Assembly (NCBI RefSeq): GCF_900177325.1
Contig: NZ_FXBL01000004.1
Location: 5,151,501-5,215,500 of the forward strand
Direction of reading: 5' to 3'
DNA: 64,000 bases
Origin: Mesorhizobium australicum
GTDB taxonomy: Bacteria; Pseudomonadota; Alphaproteobacteria; Rhizobiales; Rhizobiaceae
Made by a program: the position numbers and the translations under genes. Under the pieces are notes generated by a model that did no database searches, had not been told where the DNA came from, and worked only from the letters and a program-made list of their open reading frames with translations. Shown here piece after piece: positions 20,021 to 27,697 of the stretch (positions are counted from its first letter, which is position 1; every line of letters starts with the position of its first letter).

Positions 20021-20377
20021 ATGGCACAAGTCACCGTAACCATCGACGGCAAGCAGTATCGGATGGCCTGCGACGAGGGCCAGGAAGAGCACCTGATCGA
20101 CCTCGCGAACAGGTTCGACCGCTATGTCGGCCACCTCAAGGGCTCGTTCGGCGAGATCGGCGACCACCGGCTGACCGTCATGGCCGGCATCATGGTCATG
20201 GACGAGTTCTCGGAGCTGCAGCGCCGCGTGAAGGGCCTGGAAAGCGAGATCGAAACGCTGCGCAAGACCCGCGACGACGCCCTGATCAAAGCCGACAAGA
20301 ACGACGCCGCCCTTACCGGCGCGCTGGCGGGCCTGGCCGAGCGGATGGAAGTGCTGGCGGAGCGGATCAAGGGGTGA
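20021..20377 (+). CDS. zapA: Cell division protein ZapA
   Basis: A 118-residue ZapA homologue. The globular N-terminal part (VTVTIDGKQYRMACDEGQEEHL) is followed by a long helix with heptads (LQRRVKGLESEIETLRK) that in the family forms the dimer/tetramer coiled coil. ZapA binds and bundles FtsZ filaments at midcell. It is preceded by DUF4164 with a 12-base gap and followed by a large palindromic repeat that probably ends transcription. In many proteobacteria a 6S RNA gene follows zapA; I see none here. Confidence 0.88.
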   Translation: MAQVTVTIDGKQYRMACDEGQEEHLIDLANRFDRYVGHLKGSFGEIGDHRLTVMAGIMVMDEFSELQRRVKGLESEIETLRKTRDDALIKADKNDAALTGALAGLAERMEVLAERIKG

Positions 20378-20386
20378 GGCACCTCT

Positions 20387-20562
20387 CCTTCTCCCCTTGT
20401 GGGAGAAGGTGCCCCGGAGGGGCGGATGAGGGGTGCTGGACGGAGTGTGAGGGTGGAAGATTGGTGCTGGTAGCGCTAGCTTCTGAAGCTTTCCATTTCT
20501 TCCAACACCCCTCATCCGTCTCGGCCTTCGGCCGATCCACCTTCTCCCACAAGGGGAGAAGG
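20387..20562. repeat. Large inverted repeat of rhizobial type between zapA and a GNAT gene
   Basis: The left arm (20387-20411) and right arm (20538-20562) are reverse complements over about 25 bases, and each arm is itself a hairpin (CCTTCTCCC-CTTGT-GGGAGAAGG). Further in, GGATGAGGGGTG (20423-20434) pairs with CACCCCTCATCC (20506-20517). The element fills the gap between convergent zapA and GNAT genes and can act as a bidirectional terminator. I recognise this as a widespread dispersed repeat of rhizobial genomes (recollection). Confidence 0.7.
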
Positions 20563-20573
20563 ACAGGTGTCCC

Positions 20574-20873
20574 TCACCGCTTCACCACATCGTCCCAGTC
20601 CGGCGCGTGGCGGGTGATCTCGTCGGCGACGAACCAGCAGGTCGGCGTGATCTTCCAGCCGTTGGCGCGGGCGTCGGCGATCAGGCGTTCGACCATCGCC
20701 TCGGCGATGCCGTCGCCGCGATAGGGCACCGGCACGAAGGTGTGGTCGGCGATGATGTGGCCGTCCGACACCTTGACGAAGGTCAGCCGCGAATCCTCCC
20801 CGTTGGGCATCGGGACGAAGTAGCGGCCGCCCTTCGGCGTGGTCTCGAATCGGATGGAAGCGTCGTGGTCCAT
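20574..20873 (-). CDS. NATD1/YjdJ-like GNAT acetyltransferase, diverged paralogue
   Basis: A 99-residue minimal GNAT-fold protein. It aligns end to end with the neighbour at 20919-21215: both begin with ~16 residues then GRYF, followed by an acyl-CoA-binding-like YRGDGIAEAMVERLI here versus FRGQGAGLKLVTRAV there. That alignment supports the start at 20873 over an ATG six codons upstream. The C-terminal region (ITPTCWFVADEITRHAPDW) is more divergent than the usual PLCPFAA pattern. The substrate is unknown. It appears to be a tandem duplicate. Confidence 0.8.
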   Translation of the reverse strand: MDHDASIRFETTPKGGRYFVPMPNGEDSRLTFVKVSDGHIIADHTFVPVPYRGDGIAEAMVERLIADARANGWKITPTCWFVADEITRHAPDWDDVVKR

Positions 20874-20918
20874 GCTGGAGGCTCCGTTCATCTCACCCGG
20901 GTCAATGCGCGAGCGGGG

Positions 20919-21215
20919 TCAATGTTTCAGCACGTCGGCCCATTCCGGATGCCGGCGGAACTGCGCGGCGGCGAAGGGGCAGAGCGGGATGACCGTCTTG
21001 CCCGCCTTGCGGATGTCCTCCACCGCGCGGGTGACGAGCTTGAGCCCCGCCCCCTGCCCGCGGAAGGCATCCGGCACCTCGGTGTGGTCGATGATGACCT
21101 GGTGCTCGCCGACCTTGGTGAAGGTCATCTCGGCCTCCTCGCCGGTGGCGAGACGGATGAAGTAGCGGCCCTTGGAGCCGGTCTCCTCGAGCTGGATTTC
21201 GGGAAGTTCGGACAT
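20919..21215 (-). CDS. NATD1/YjdJ-like GNAT acetyltransferase
   Basis: A 98-residue small GNAT-fold protein with the family motifs HTEVPDAFRGQGAG (acetyl-CoA pyrophosphate loop) and VIPLCPFAAAQFRRHPEW. This compact family is widespread, but its acceptor is not established. It starts 2 bases after the stop of the mhqD-like hydrolase and uses GGAG inside the end of that gene, so it is co-translated with the mhqO/mhqD pair. The paralogue at 20574 follows 45 bases later. Confidence 0.85.
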   Translation of the reverse strand: MSELPEIQLEETGSKGRYFIRLATGEEAEMTFTKVGEHQVIIDHTEVPDAFRGQGAGLKLVTRAVEDIRKAGKTVIPLCPFAAAQFRRHPEWADVLKH

Positions 21216-21217
21216 GA

Positions 21218-21829
21218 TCAGGCTCCGACAGGCTGGAGGAAACGGCGCGCGGCCTCGACTTCGTTCGGGCGCACCTCATGCGCGCCGTCGTGCCAGTCGA
21301 GGATGACATCCGCACCCGCGTCGCGCAACCAGGCCTCCAGCCGGCTGGTGTAGACCGGCGGGCAGATCGGGTCGCGGCGGCCGGCGGTGATGAGGATCCG
21401 CCTGCCCTTGAGGTCGCCGTCGATGCGCGGCTCGAAGGGGATCAGCGGATGCATCAGCACCACGGCGTCGAACAGGCCTGGCGCGGCGAAAAGCGTCGAG
21501 GCGAGGATGTTCGCCCCGTTGGAATAGCCGAGACCGTAGACGGCCGACGGCTTGGCCGCCGCGACATGTGCCTCCGCATAGGCCTTCATCTTCGCCGTCG
21601 CCCGTGCGAGATCGTCCATGTCGTAGACACCCTCGCCCGTGCGGCGGAAGAAGCGCGCCGCGCCATGTTCCGAGACGTCGCCGCGCGGCGACACGATGGT
21701 CGCATCGGCCAGCAGATCCCGCCCGAAGGCGGGGAACTGGTTTTCATCGCCGCCGGTGCCGTGGAAGGTGAAGAGGAGCGGTCCGCCCGGCTTCCCGGGC
21801 AGGACCTTCTCGATATAGCTCTGGGTCAT
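21218..21829 (-). CDS. mhqD: MhqD-like phospholipase/carboxylesterase family hydrolase
   Basis: A 203-residue alpha/beta hydrolase. Visible features are the oxyanion strand FTFHGTGGDENQF near residue 20, the nucleophile elbow GYSNGAN, a catalytic aspartate in RRDPICP and a histidine in DGAHEVRP. It resembles MhqD, which in Bacillus is encoded beside the ring-cleaving dioxygenase MhqO; here too the dioxygenase gene is immediately upstream (2-base gap). The pair suggests quinone or hydroquinone detoxification (inference). The start at 21829 follows AGGA; the frame upstream overlaps the dioxygenase gene and is a shadow. Confidence 0.82.
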   Translation of the reverse strand: MTQSYIEKVLPGKPGGPLLFTFHGTGGDENQFPAFGRDLLADATIVSPRGDVSEHGAARFFRRTGEGVYDMDDLARATAKMKAYAEAHVAAAKPSAVYGLGYSNGANILASTLFAAPGLFDAVVLMHPLIPFEPRIDGDLKGRRILITAGRRDPICPPVYTSRLEAWLRDAGADVILDWHDGAHEVRPNEVEAARRFLQPVGA

Positions 21830-21831
21830 GG

Positions 21832-22764
21832 TCAGTCCTCGATCGGCTGCAGGTGGCCTTCGAGCATCGTCCGCAGGTGCTCGTGCTGCCTCGGCAGCTT
21901 GAGCGCCTCGCCGAGGTGCTTCGTGTCCTCGTCTCGGTCGAAACCCGGCTCGTTGGTGGCGACCTCGAACAGCACGCCGCCCGGCGTACGGAAGTAGATC
22001 GCCCAGAAATAGTCGCGGTCGATCACCGGGGTCACCTGATATCCCGTATCCATCAGCGCCTTGCGCACCTCGAGCTGCTTGGCCCTGTTCTCTACCGCGA
22101 ACGCGATGTGATGCACCGAGCCGGCGCCCTGCCGCGCAAACGGCGTGACCGGCAGCGCCTCGATGTCGATGACGTCCGCGCCCATGCCGTCCGGCACGGC
22201 GAAGCGGGTCACGTTCTTCGACTGGTCGACCTGGCTGTAGCCCATGAACTTCAGAAGCTCGCTCGTCGCCCCGCCGTCGCGCAGCCGCATCGAGGCCGAG
22301 TGGAAGCCGCGAATGGCATAGTCGTCCGGCACGCCGCCCTTGGTCCACGGCGCGCGCGTGTCGCCGGTGTGCTCGACCAGCGCGAAGCCGTCATTGTCGG
22401 GGCCCTTGAAGAGGAGCCGCTTCTCGCCGAACGACTCGCCAGGCTCCAGGCCGGCCACGTTCTCCTTCGCCAGATGCTCCTGCCACCAGCCGAGCGACCC
22501 CTCGGGCACGGAGAAGACGGTCGTACCGACCTCGCCGACGCCAGGCTGGCCCTTGGCGATGTGCGGGAACGGGAAATAGGTCATCACCGAGCCCGGCGTA
22601 CCGACCTCGTCGCCATAGTAGAGATGATAGACGTCCGGCGCGTCGAAATTCACGGTCTTCTTGACCCGGCGCAGGCCGAGCGTCTTGGTGAAGAAGTGGT
22701 TGTTCTCGCTGGCGTCGGCCGCCATCGAGGTGACGTGGTGCAGTCCCTTGATCTGATCGAGCAT
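21832..22764 (-). CDS. mhqO: MhqO-like ring-cleaving dioxygenase (VOC/glyoxalase fold)
   Basis: A 310-residue protein with two vicinal-oxygen-chelate domains. GLHHVTSMAAD at the start and SVHHIAFAVEN mid-protein supply candidate metal-binding histidines, and GGVLFEVATNEPGF supplies the glutamate. The family includes the Bacillus MhqO/MhqA/MhqE hydroquinone dioxygenases. It is the first gene of an apparent mhqO-mhqD-GNAT-GNAT unit. No MarR-type repressor (MhqR) gene is adjacent. The start at 22764 gives the usual MLDQIKGLHH N-terminus; the 16 codons upstream are not family-like. Confidence 0.85.
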   Translation of the reverse strand: MLDQIKGLHHVTSMAADASENNHFFTKTLGLRRVKKTVNFDAPDVYHLYYGDEVGTPGSVMTYFPFPHIAKGQPGVGEVGTTVFSVPEGSLGWWQEHLAKENVAGLEPGESFGEKRLLFKGPDNDGFALVEHTGDTRAPWTKGGVPDDYAIRGFHSASMRLRDGGATSELLKFMGYSQVDQSKNVTRFAVPDGMGADVIDIEALPVTPFARQGAGSVHHIAFAVENRAKQLEVRKALMDTGYQVTPVIDRDYFWAIYFRTPGGVLFEVATNEPGFDRDEDTKHLGEALKLPRQHEHLRTMLEGHLQPIED

Positions 22765-22894
22765 CGTCTTGCTCCCTTGTGTTCGGCGGCCCGCGCCGCC
22801 CGTCGCGTCCATATGTCGGTCGCGAGGGACGGAAGGAAAGCCGCCGGTCGCAGCAAGGACTGTGCTGTGTTTGTGAACGATCGGATGAAATCGT

Positions 22895-23350
22895 TCACCG
22901 ATCCGCCAGCGAACTGCGCAAGCGCTCGGCCGCCTCGGCCATCTCCTCGCCGGATGGTCGCGGCGGATGCCTGTAGGTCACGACCTCCTCGGCGATGTAG
23001 CGCCGCGAGGTCAGGTCGTCGAACCGCACCAGCGGCACGACATGCGCGTGGGCATGCGAGATATCGGTGCCGGTAAACATGAAGCCCACCCTCTGTACCT
23101 GCCAGATCTGCTTCTGAGCCCGCGCAATGCGCTGGCCGAGCATGATGATCCGCCCGGCAGTCTCCGGCGGCAGGTCGTCGAAATAGGGATGATGCGCGCG
23201 CGGCACGATCTGCACGTGACCGGTCCGGATGGGATTGATGTCGAGGAAGGCGACAAGATCGTCCTCTTCCGCGACGATGGCGGCGGGAATGTCGCCCGAG
23301 GCGATGCGGCAGAAGATGCAATCGGACCTGCTCATGTCGTATTCCGGCAT
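22895..23350 (-). CDS. HIT family nucleotide-binding protein
   Basis: A 151-residue histidine triad protein. CIFCRIASGDIPA near the N-terminus is the classical opening and the active-site triad reads HAHAHVVPL. HIT proteins hydrolyse or transfer nucleotide monophosphates (for example AMP-lysine or dinucleoside polyphosphates); the substrate here is unknown. Two starts are possible: 23350 (MPEYDMSRSD) and 23335 (MSRSD). Neither has a strong ribosome site, and the second fits the family better. It is 8 bases downstream of the small secreted protein gene. Confidence 0.88.
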   Translation of the reverse strand: MPEYDMSRSDCIFCRIASGDIPAAIVAEEDDLVAFLDINPIRTGHVQIVPRAHHPYFDDLPPETAGRIIMLGQRIARAQKQIWQVQRVGFMFTGTDISHAHAHVVPLVRFDDLTSRRYIAEEVVTYRHPPRPSGEEMAEAAERLRSSLADR

Positions 23351-23358
23351 CGATACCG

Positions 23359-23664
23359 CTATTGGGCGCAGTCCGGCTCGCCAGGAACCGCCTTGAACTT
23401 GCGCGGCCCGACAAGGCCCGGCTGGGTGGGCAGGTCCTCGATGCGCACGTCGAGCACGCAGGTTTCGGTCTGCACGCGGTAGAGGTCGACGTCGAGCCGC
23501 TGGACGCTCTCGATCGGACGCATTCCCAGCACCCCGGCCGCCGCGTCGACCACGGCCGTCAGTTCCTTTGCCCGCTGGAACTGCGGCGGCAGCGCGGCGT
23601 GCGCCACCGATGCCGAGGCGACCGATGCGATCCCCAGGAAAAGTGTCCGCCGTCCGATGCCCAT
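23359..23664 (-). CDS. Small secreted protein of unknown function
   Basis: A 101-residue protein with a signal peptide (residues ~1-23: GIGRRTLFLGIASVASASVA, with an RR pair near the start that could be Tat-like). The mature part is about 78 residues with two cysteines (TETCVLDV and the C-terminal DCAQ) that could form one disulfide. I do not recognise a family. The start at 23664 follows GGGGGA; an ATG 60 codons upstream would overlap the divergent sulfatase. It is probably transcribed with the HIT gene. Confidence 0.7.
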   Translation of the reverse strand: MGIGRRTLFLGIASVASASVAHAALPPQFQRAKELTAVVDAAAGVLGMRPIESVQRLDVDLYRVQTETCVLDVRIEDLPTQPGLVGPRKFKAVPGEPDCAQ

Positions 23665-23731
23665 GTTCTTTCCCCCGTTGGATGAGGCTGCTAGCAGATC
23701 ACGGCAAGGCCCGGTTGGGAAGGAGCACGAC

Positions 23732-25279
23732 GTGGAGAGGCAGACGAAGCAGGCAGCGCGGCCGAACGTGCTCTTCATCACCTGCGACCAGTGGCGCGGC
23801 GACAGCCTGTCGGCCGTCGGCCATCCGGTGGTACGCACGCCCAATGTCGACCGTCTGGCGAAGGAGGGCGTTCTGTTCTCGCGCCATTATGCGGGTGCGG
23901 CACCCTGTTCGCCTGCCCGGGCCTGCATCTATACCGGCCTCTACCAGATGAACAATCGCGTCTGCCGCAACGGGACGCCGCTGGACGCCCGGCATGATAA
24001 TGTCGCGCTCGCCGCCCGCCGCGCCGGCTACACGCCGACCCTGTTCGGCTACACCGACACCTCGCCCGATCCGCGCAGGCTCGATCCGTCTGACCCCGCA
24101 CTGAGGACCTATGAGGGCATTCTGCCCGGCTTCGTGCCGCGCGTGCTGTTGCCCGAGCACCAGAAGCCGTGGCTGTCCTGGCTCGCCGCGCGCGGCGTGA
24201 AGACCGACGCCGGCTTCCCGGAGATCCACAAGCCGGCGAAGCGTTCGCCCGAAGTGTCCCCCGCCCCGCCGGTCTATTCCAAGGACGAGACCCCCGCCGC
24301 CTTCATCGTCGGCGAGTTCGTCCGCTGGCTGGGCGAGCAGGCCGAGCCCTGGTTCGCCCATCTCTCCTTCATCAGCCCGCACCCGCCCTTCATCGTGCCG
24401 GAACCGTTCAACACGATGTACGATCCAGCCGACGGGCCGGCGCTGCGGCGGGCTGCCGACCTCGATGCGGAGGCCGCCATCCATCCCTTCGCCGCCTGGG
24501 CGATGGAGCGGCTGAAGAAGACCAAGTTCATTCCGGGCGCGAAGGGCAAGGTGCGCGACTGGAGCGAGGACGAGTTCCGGCAGATCCGGGCAATCTACTG
24601 GGGCATGATCTCCGAGGTCGACGGCCAGCTCGGCCGCATCTTCGACGCGATCGCCGCACGCGGCGCGTGGGACGACACGGTCGTCGTCTTCATGTCCGAC
24701 CACGCGGAGATGATGGGCGACCACTTCTCGATGGGAAAGGGCGGCTTCTTCGACCAGAGCTATCACGTGCCCCTCGTGATCCGCGATCCACGCCGCATCA
24801 AGGCACGCGGGCGCCTGGTCGATGCCTTCACCGAGGCCGTCGATATCATGCCGACGCTGCTCGACCTGATCGGCGCGCCGGTGCCCGCCCATCTCGACGG
24901 CCAGTCTCTGTTACCCTTCCTCGACGGGACGCCGCCGAAGGCCTGGCGCAATGCGGCGCACTGGGAGTTCGACTTCCGATCTGTGAGCAGCGGCAAGGCG
25001 GAGAAGCGGTTCGGCCTCTCCTCGCGTCAGTGCAACCTGTCGGTCGTCCGCACCAAGCGCTGGAAATACGTCCATTTCGGCGGCGGACTGCCGCCGGTGC
25101 TGTTCGATCTGGAGAACGATCCGGCCGAGACCCGCAACCTCGCGGCCGATCCTGCCTATGCTTCCGCGCGCCTCGAAATGGCCGAGCGCCTGCTCGAATG
25201 GCGTGCAGAGCATCTCGATCAGTCGCTGGCCTTGCTGGAGCTGACGGAGAACGGTGTAGCCGGCAAACAGTACCTCTGA
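23732..25279 (+). CDS. Phosphonate monoester hydrolase-type sulfatase
   Basis: A 515-residue member of the alkaline phosphatase superfamily. Metal ligands begin at LFITCDQWRGD. The sequence CSPAR, in PCSPARACIYTG, is a complete formylglycine-modification motif (CxPxR), and FMSDHAEMMGDH gives the second metal site. The overall pattern, including YVHFGGGLPPVLFDLENDP near the end, matches rhizobial phosphonate monoester hydrolases/phosphodiesterases more than true arylsulfatases. No export signal is seen, in line with that family. Translation likely starts at GTG 23732 behind AGGAG; an upstream ATG at 23657 would overlap the divergent secreted-protein gene. No formylglycine-generating enzyme gene is nearby. 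Confidence 0.85.
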   Translation: MERQTKQAARPNVLFITCDQWRGDSLSAVGHPVVRTPNVDRLAKEGVLFSRHYAGAAPCSPARACIYTGLYQMNNRVCRNGTPLDARHDNVALAARRAGYTPTLFGYTDTSPDPRRLDPSDPALRTYEGILPGFVPRVLLPEHQKPWLSWLAARGVKTDAGFPEIHKPAKRSPEVSPAPPVYSKDETPAAFIVGEFVRWLGEQAEPWFAHLSFISPHPPFIVPEPFNTMYDPADGPALRRAADLDAEAAIHPFAAWAMERLKKTKFIPGAKGKVRDWSEDEFRQIRAIYWGMISEVDGQLGRIFDAIAARGAWDDTVVVFMSDHAEMMGDHFSMGKGGFFDQSYHVPLVIRDPRRIKARGRLVDAFTEAVDIMPTLLDLIGAPVPAHLDGQSLLPFLDGTPPKAWRNAAHWEFDFRSVSSGKAEKRFGLSSRQCNLSVVRTKRWKYVHFGGGLPPVLFDLENDPAETRNLAADPAYASARLEMAERLLEWRAEHLDQSLALLELTENGVAGKQYL

Positions 25280-25282
25280 CGC

Positions 25283-25316
25283 AAAAAATCGGCCCGCCGG
25301 TTTCCCGGCGGGCCGA
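25283..25316 (-). terminator. Intrinsic terminator of the PRC-barrel gene
   Basis: On the minus strand, TCGGCCCGCCGG / CCGGCGGGCCGA form a 12-base stem with a 4-base loop followed by TTTTTT, 18 bases past the PRC-barrel stop. The hairpin also lies 10 bases after the convergent sulfatase stop and can serve both. Confidence 0.88.
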
Positions 25317-25334
25317 AGCAACGGTGATCGAGCC

Positions 25335-26315
25335 TTAGTTCGGCACGACGCGCATCTCGTCGCGCTTGGCGGCATAATTGGCCTCGTCGTAGGCCGGCGC
25401 CGCGTCCAGCTGCTCCTTGGTGAAGGTCGTGTAGAGGTAATGGTCGCCATCCTCGTCGGCCATGAAGGTCAGATTGTCCATACCGACGGCCACTTCCTTC
25501 TCGCCCATGCCGAGGAAACCGCCGACATCGATGATCACAGCGTCAACCTTTTCGCCCTGCAGGACGACGTCGCCGATCTCGCCGATGTTCTCGTCATTGG
25601 CGCCATAGACGGTGGTGCCCACCAAATCCTCGGAGCGAATCTCGGCCGTATTCACCTCCTTCAGCGTCGAACGGTCGATCGCGGCCGTCTCAGTCTTGTC
25701 GGTCGCGGCCGGAGCCTGGGCGTCGGGAGCCTTGGTCATGGCGTCCTGTCCGGCGGGCTTCGTTGCGTCGTTCTGGCTCATGTCGGTCGACGGCGCAGTG
25801 GTCGCCGGCGGAGTCGTCGCCTGAGGAGCTGCCGCGTCGTTGGAAGCGACGGCAGCCGGCGCATAGGCGCTGCGATCGAAGTCAGGCAGTTCCTTCAGCT
25901 GGTCGGCCGTGGCCTCGATCACGATCCAGCGGTCGCCGTCGCGTTCGGCCCAGTCGATCGTCTTGTAGTCGATCGCAACGTCCTTCTCACCGATGCCGAG
26001 GAAGCCGCCGACGCCGATCACGATGGCTTCGATCATGCCGTCCTTCGAGATCACGAGGTCGTTCACGTTGCCGACAGTCTGAGCATCATCGGCGGTGCTG
26101 TTATAGACGGTCTCGCCAATGATGTTGGAGGCGATCTGCCCGTCGGCCGAGACCTCGGACTGGTCGACGGCAACGCCAGGCGCGAGCGGCGCGGCCGGTG
26201 CAGCCTCGCTGGCGGCCGGCGGTGTCGCAGGCGCAGGCTGGGTGCTCGACTGGGCAAAGGCGCCGGTCGAAACGATCGTCAGAATGGCGGTAGTCGCCAA
26301 GAGCTTGCGGATCAT
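25335..26315 (-). CDS. Secreted protein with two PRC-barrel domains
   Basis: A 326-residue exported protein. After a signal peptide (residues ~1-21, ending GAFAQ) and a Pro/Ala linker, two PRC-barrel units repeat: GETVYNSTADDAQTVGNVNDLVI with GGFLGIGEKDVAI near 80-130, and GTTVYGANDENIGEIGDVVL with GGFLGMGEKEVAV near 235-290. An acidic Ala/Pro/Thr-rich linker joins them. The start at 26315 follows GGAGAG. A perfect EcfG-type promoter is 93 bases upstream, so the gene is probably induced by the general stress response. The molecular function of such periplasmic PRC-barrel proteins is not known. Confidence 0.87.
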   Translation of the reverse strand: MIRKLLATTAILTIVSTGAFAQSSTQPAPATPPAASEAAPAAPLAPGVAVDQSEVSADGQIASNIIGETVYNSTADDAQTVGNVNDLVISKDGMIEAIVIGVGGFLGIGEKDVAIDYKTIDWAERDGDRWIVIEATADQLKELPDFDRSAYAPAAVASNDAAAPQATTPPATTAPSTDMSQNDATKPAGQDAMTKAPDAQAPAATDKTETAAIDRSTLKEVNTAEIRSEDLVGTTVYGANDENIGEIGDVVLQGEKVDAVIIDVGGFLGMGEKEVAVGMDNLTFMADEDGDHYLYTTFTKEQLDAAPAYDEANYAAKRDEMRVVPN

Positions 26316-26407
26316 GATATTCTCTCCTTCGTGCAGGGTTTTTCTTTGCACGGCCGCGCCGTTACCGATCGTCGCTGTGAGGGCCGGCGCGGCCTCTACA
26401 GTCCGCT

Positions 26408-26432
26408 AACGCAGGCTCGCCGATACGGTTCC
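26408..26432 (-). promoter_or_regulatory. EcfG-type promoter for the PRC-barrel gene
   Basis: On the minus strand GGAAC (26432-26428), 16 bases, CGTT (26411-26408): a perfect match to the alphaproteobacterial EcfG consensus, 93 bases upstream of the start at 26315. Confidence 0.8.
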
Positions 26433-26491
26433 CCTGATCGAGCGGCGGAATCCGCGATCGTCTTTGGCATTGATTTTGCTGGAAAAAGTGC

Positions 26492-26516
26492 GGAACCTTT
26501 TGACTGTCTGCGCGTT
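26492..26516 (+). promoter_or_regulatory. EcfG-type promoter for the diacylglycerol kinase-like gene
   Basis: GGAAC (26492-26496), 16 bases, CGTT (26513-26516): a perfect EcfG-type match 54 bases upstream of the ATG at 26571 and divergent from the site at 26408-26432. Confidence 0.8.
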
Positions 26517-26570
26517 TATCGGCGCCTTGCTGCGAACCAGTTCTCTCTCAACCCGTCCGGAGCTTAGACC

Positions 26571-27470
26571 ATGCGGTTCATCGCCGTGCTGAACAGGGGC
26601 GGAGGAACGCTGCGCACGATGGACCTCGACGCGTTCGAGTCTCGGATGCGCGATCGTCTGGGTGAGGCCGGACATACGGTGGAGGTCCGGACCGTGGAGG
26701 GCCGCGACCTTATGGACGCGCTGCGCGAGGCAGTGGCAGCCCCCGAAGCGGATGTGGTGCTGGCGGGCGGAGGAGACGGCACGATCTCGGCGGCCGCGTC
26801 CGTGGTCATGGACACCGGCAAGGCGCTCGCAGTTCTGCCGGCGGGAACGATGAACCTGTTCGCCCGCTCGCTCGGCATGCCGCTCGACCTCGACTCCGCG
26901 CTCGCGGCCTTCGCCACCGGCGAGATCCGCGAGGTCGACGTGGCGACCGCCAATGGCAGACCGTTCGTGCACCAGTATTCGGTCGGCCTGCACGCCAAGC
27001 TGGTGAAAATCCGCGATCAGATGAAGTTCTCTTCGCGCCTCGGCAAGATGCGCGCCTCCGTCAGGGCAGCCTTCGCGACGCTGATCCGGCCGCCATCGAT
27101 GGTGGTTTCGATCGACATCGATGGCGCGGAGATCATTGTCCGCGCCTCCGGCATCGGCGTGACCAACAACCTTTTCGGCGAAGGGCACCTGCCCTATGCG
27201 GACCATCCCGACGGGGGAACCCTCGGCGTCTATGTAACGACGGCGCGCAGGCTACCGCAGCTTTTGTCGGCGCTTGCCCACATGCTCGTCGGCCGCTGGA
27301 ACCGCAACGCGCATGTGGAAATCCATACCGGCAAGGAAGTGGTTCTGAAGTTCAACCGCCTGCACAGGCGCCATCGCTGCGTGATCGACGGCGAGCTGTC
27401 CCCGATCGAGCACGAGACCGCGATCCGCATCCATCCGAAATCGCTGCGGGTCCTCGTGCCCCACGCCTGA
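26571..27470 (+). CDS. Diacylglycerol/lipid kinase family protein
   Basis: A 299-residue DAGK_cat-fold protein. The nucleotide-binding GGGDGT is at residues 66-71, followed by LAVLPAGTMNLFARSLGMP, another family hallmark; the C-terminal half is the beta-rich lipid/sphingosine kinase-like domain. Members phosphorylate lipid alcohols at the membrane; the substrate here cannot be told. It sits behind a perfect EcfG-type promoter, suggesting stress-induced lipid remodelling (inference). Its stop is one base from the stop of the convergent small membrane protein gene. Confidence 0.87.
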   Translation: MRFIAVLNRGGGTLRTMDLDAFESRMRDRLGEAGHTVEVRTVEGRDLMDALREAVAAPEADVVLAGGGDGTISAAASVVMDTGKALAVLPAGTMNLFARSLGMPLDLDSALAAFATGEIREVDVATANGRPFVHQYSVGLHAKLVKIRDQMKFSSRLGKMRASVRAAFATLIRPPSMVVSIDIDGAEIIVRASGIGVTNNLFGEGHLPYADHPDGGTLGVYVTTARRLPQLLSALAHMLVGRWNRNAHVEIHTGKEVVLKFNRLHRRHRCVIDGELSPIEHETAIRIHPKSLRVLVPHA

Positions 27471-27471
27471 A

Positions 27472-27669
27472 TCAGCCGCCCGCCGGTGCGGGAGGTGCGC
27501 CGGTCGTCGGTTGGGTCGCGTTGGTCTGCGGGGTCTGGATCGACGTTCCGTAGATCTCGACGACGAACCAGACCGCGCAGGCCAATGCCAGCGAGACCAG
27601 CAGGATGACGAGAACCGGATAGCCTTGCTTGCCCTGACGAGCGTCGCGGGCCGAGAACAATCTACGCAT
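27472..27669 (-). CDS. Small single-span membrane protein, probably stress-regulated
   Basis: A 65-residue protein: a basic N-terminus (RRLFSARDARQGKQG), one hydrophobic helix (about residues 17-38, YPVLVILLVSLALACAVWFV) and a Pro/Thr/Ala-rich tail likely outside the cytoplasm. The ATG at 27669 has GGAG 6 bases upstream; a GTG one codon earlier is an alternative. A near-consensus EcfG promoter (GGAAC, 17 bases, CATT) precedes it. I do not recognise a family. Confidence 0.72.
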   Translation of the reverse strand: MRRLFSARDARQGKQGYPVLVILLVSLALACAVWFVVEIYGTSIQTPQTNATQPTTGAPPAPAGG

Positions 27670-27697
27670 CACATGCTCCTACAATGGTCGCATGCCA

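Noticed and set aside
20378..20573. 6S RNA gene after zapA
   Set aside because: Many proteobacteria have 6S RNA here, but the region is fully explained by a pair of inverted rhizobial repeats and shows no 6S-like central bubble.
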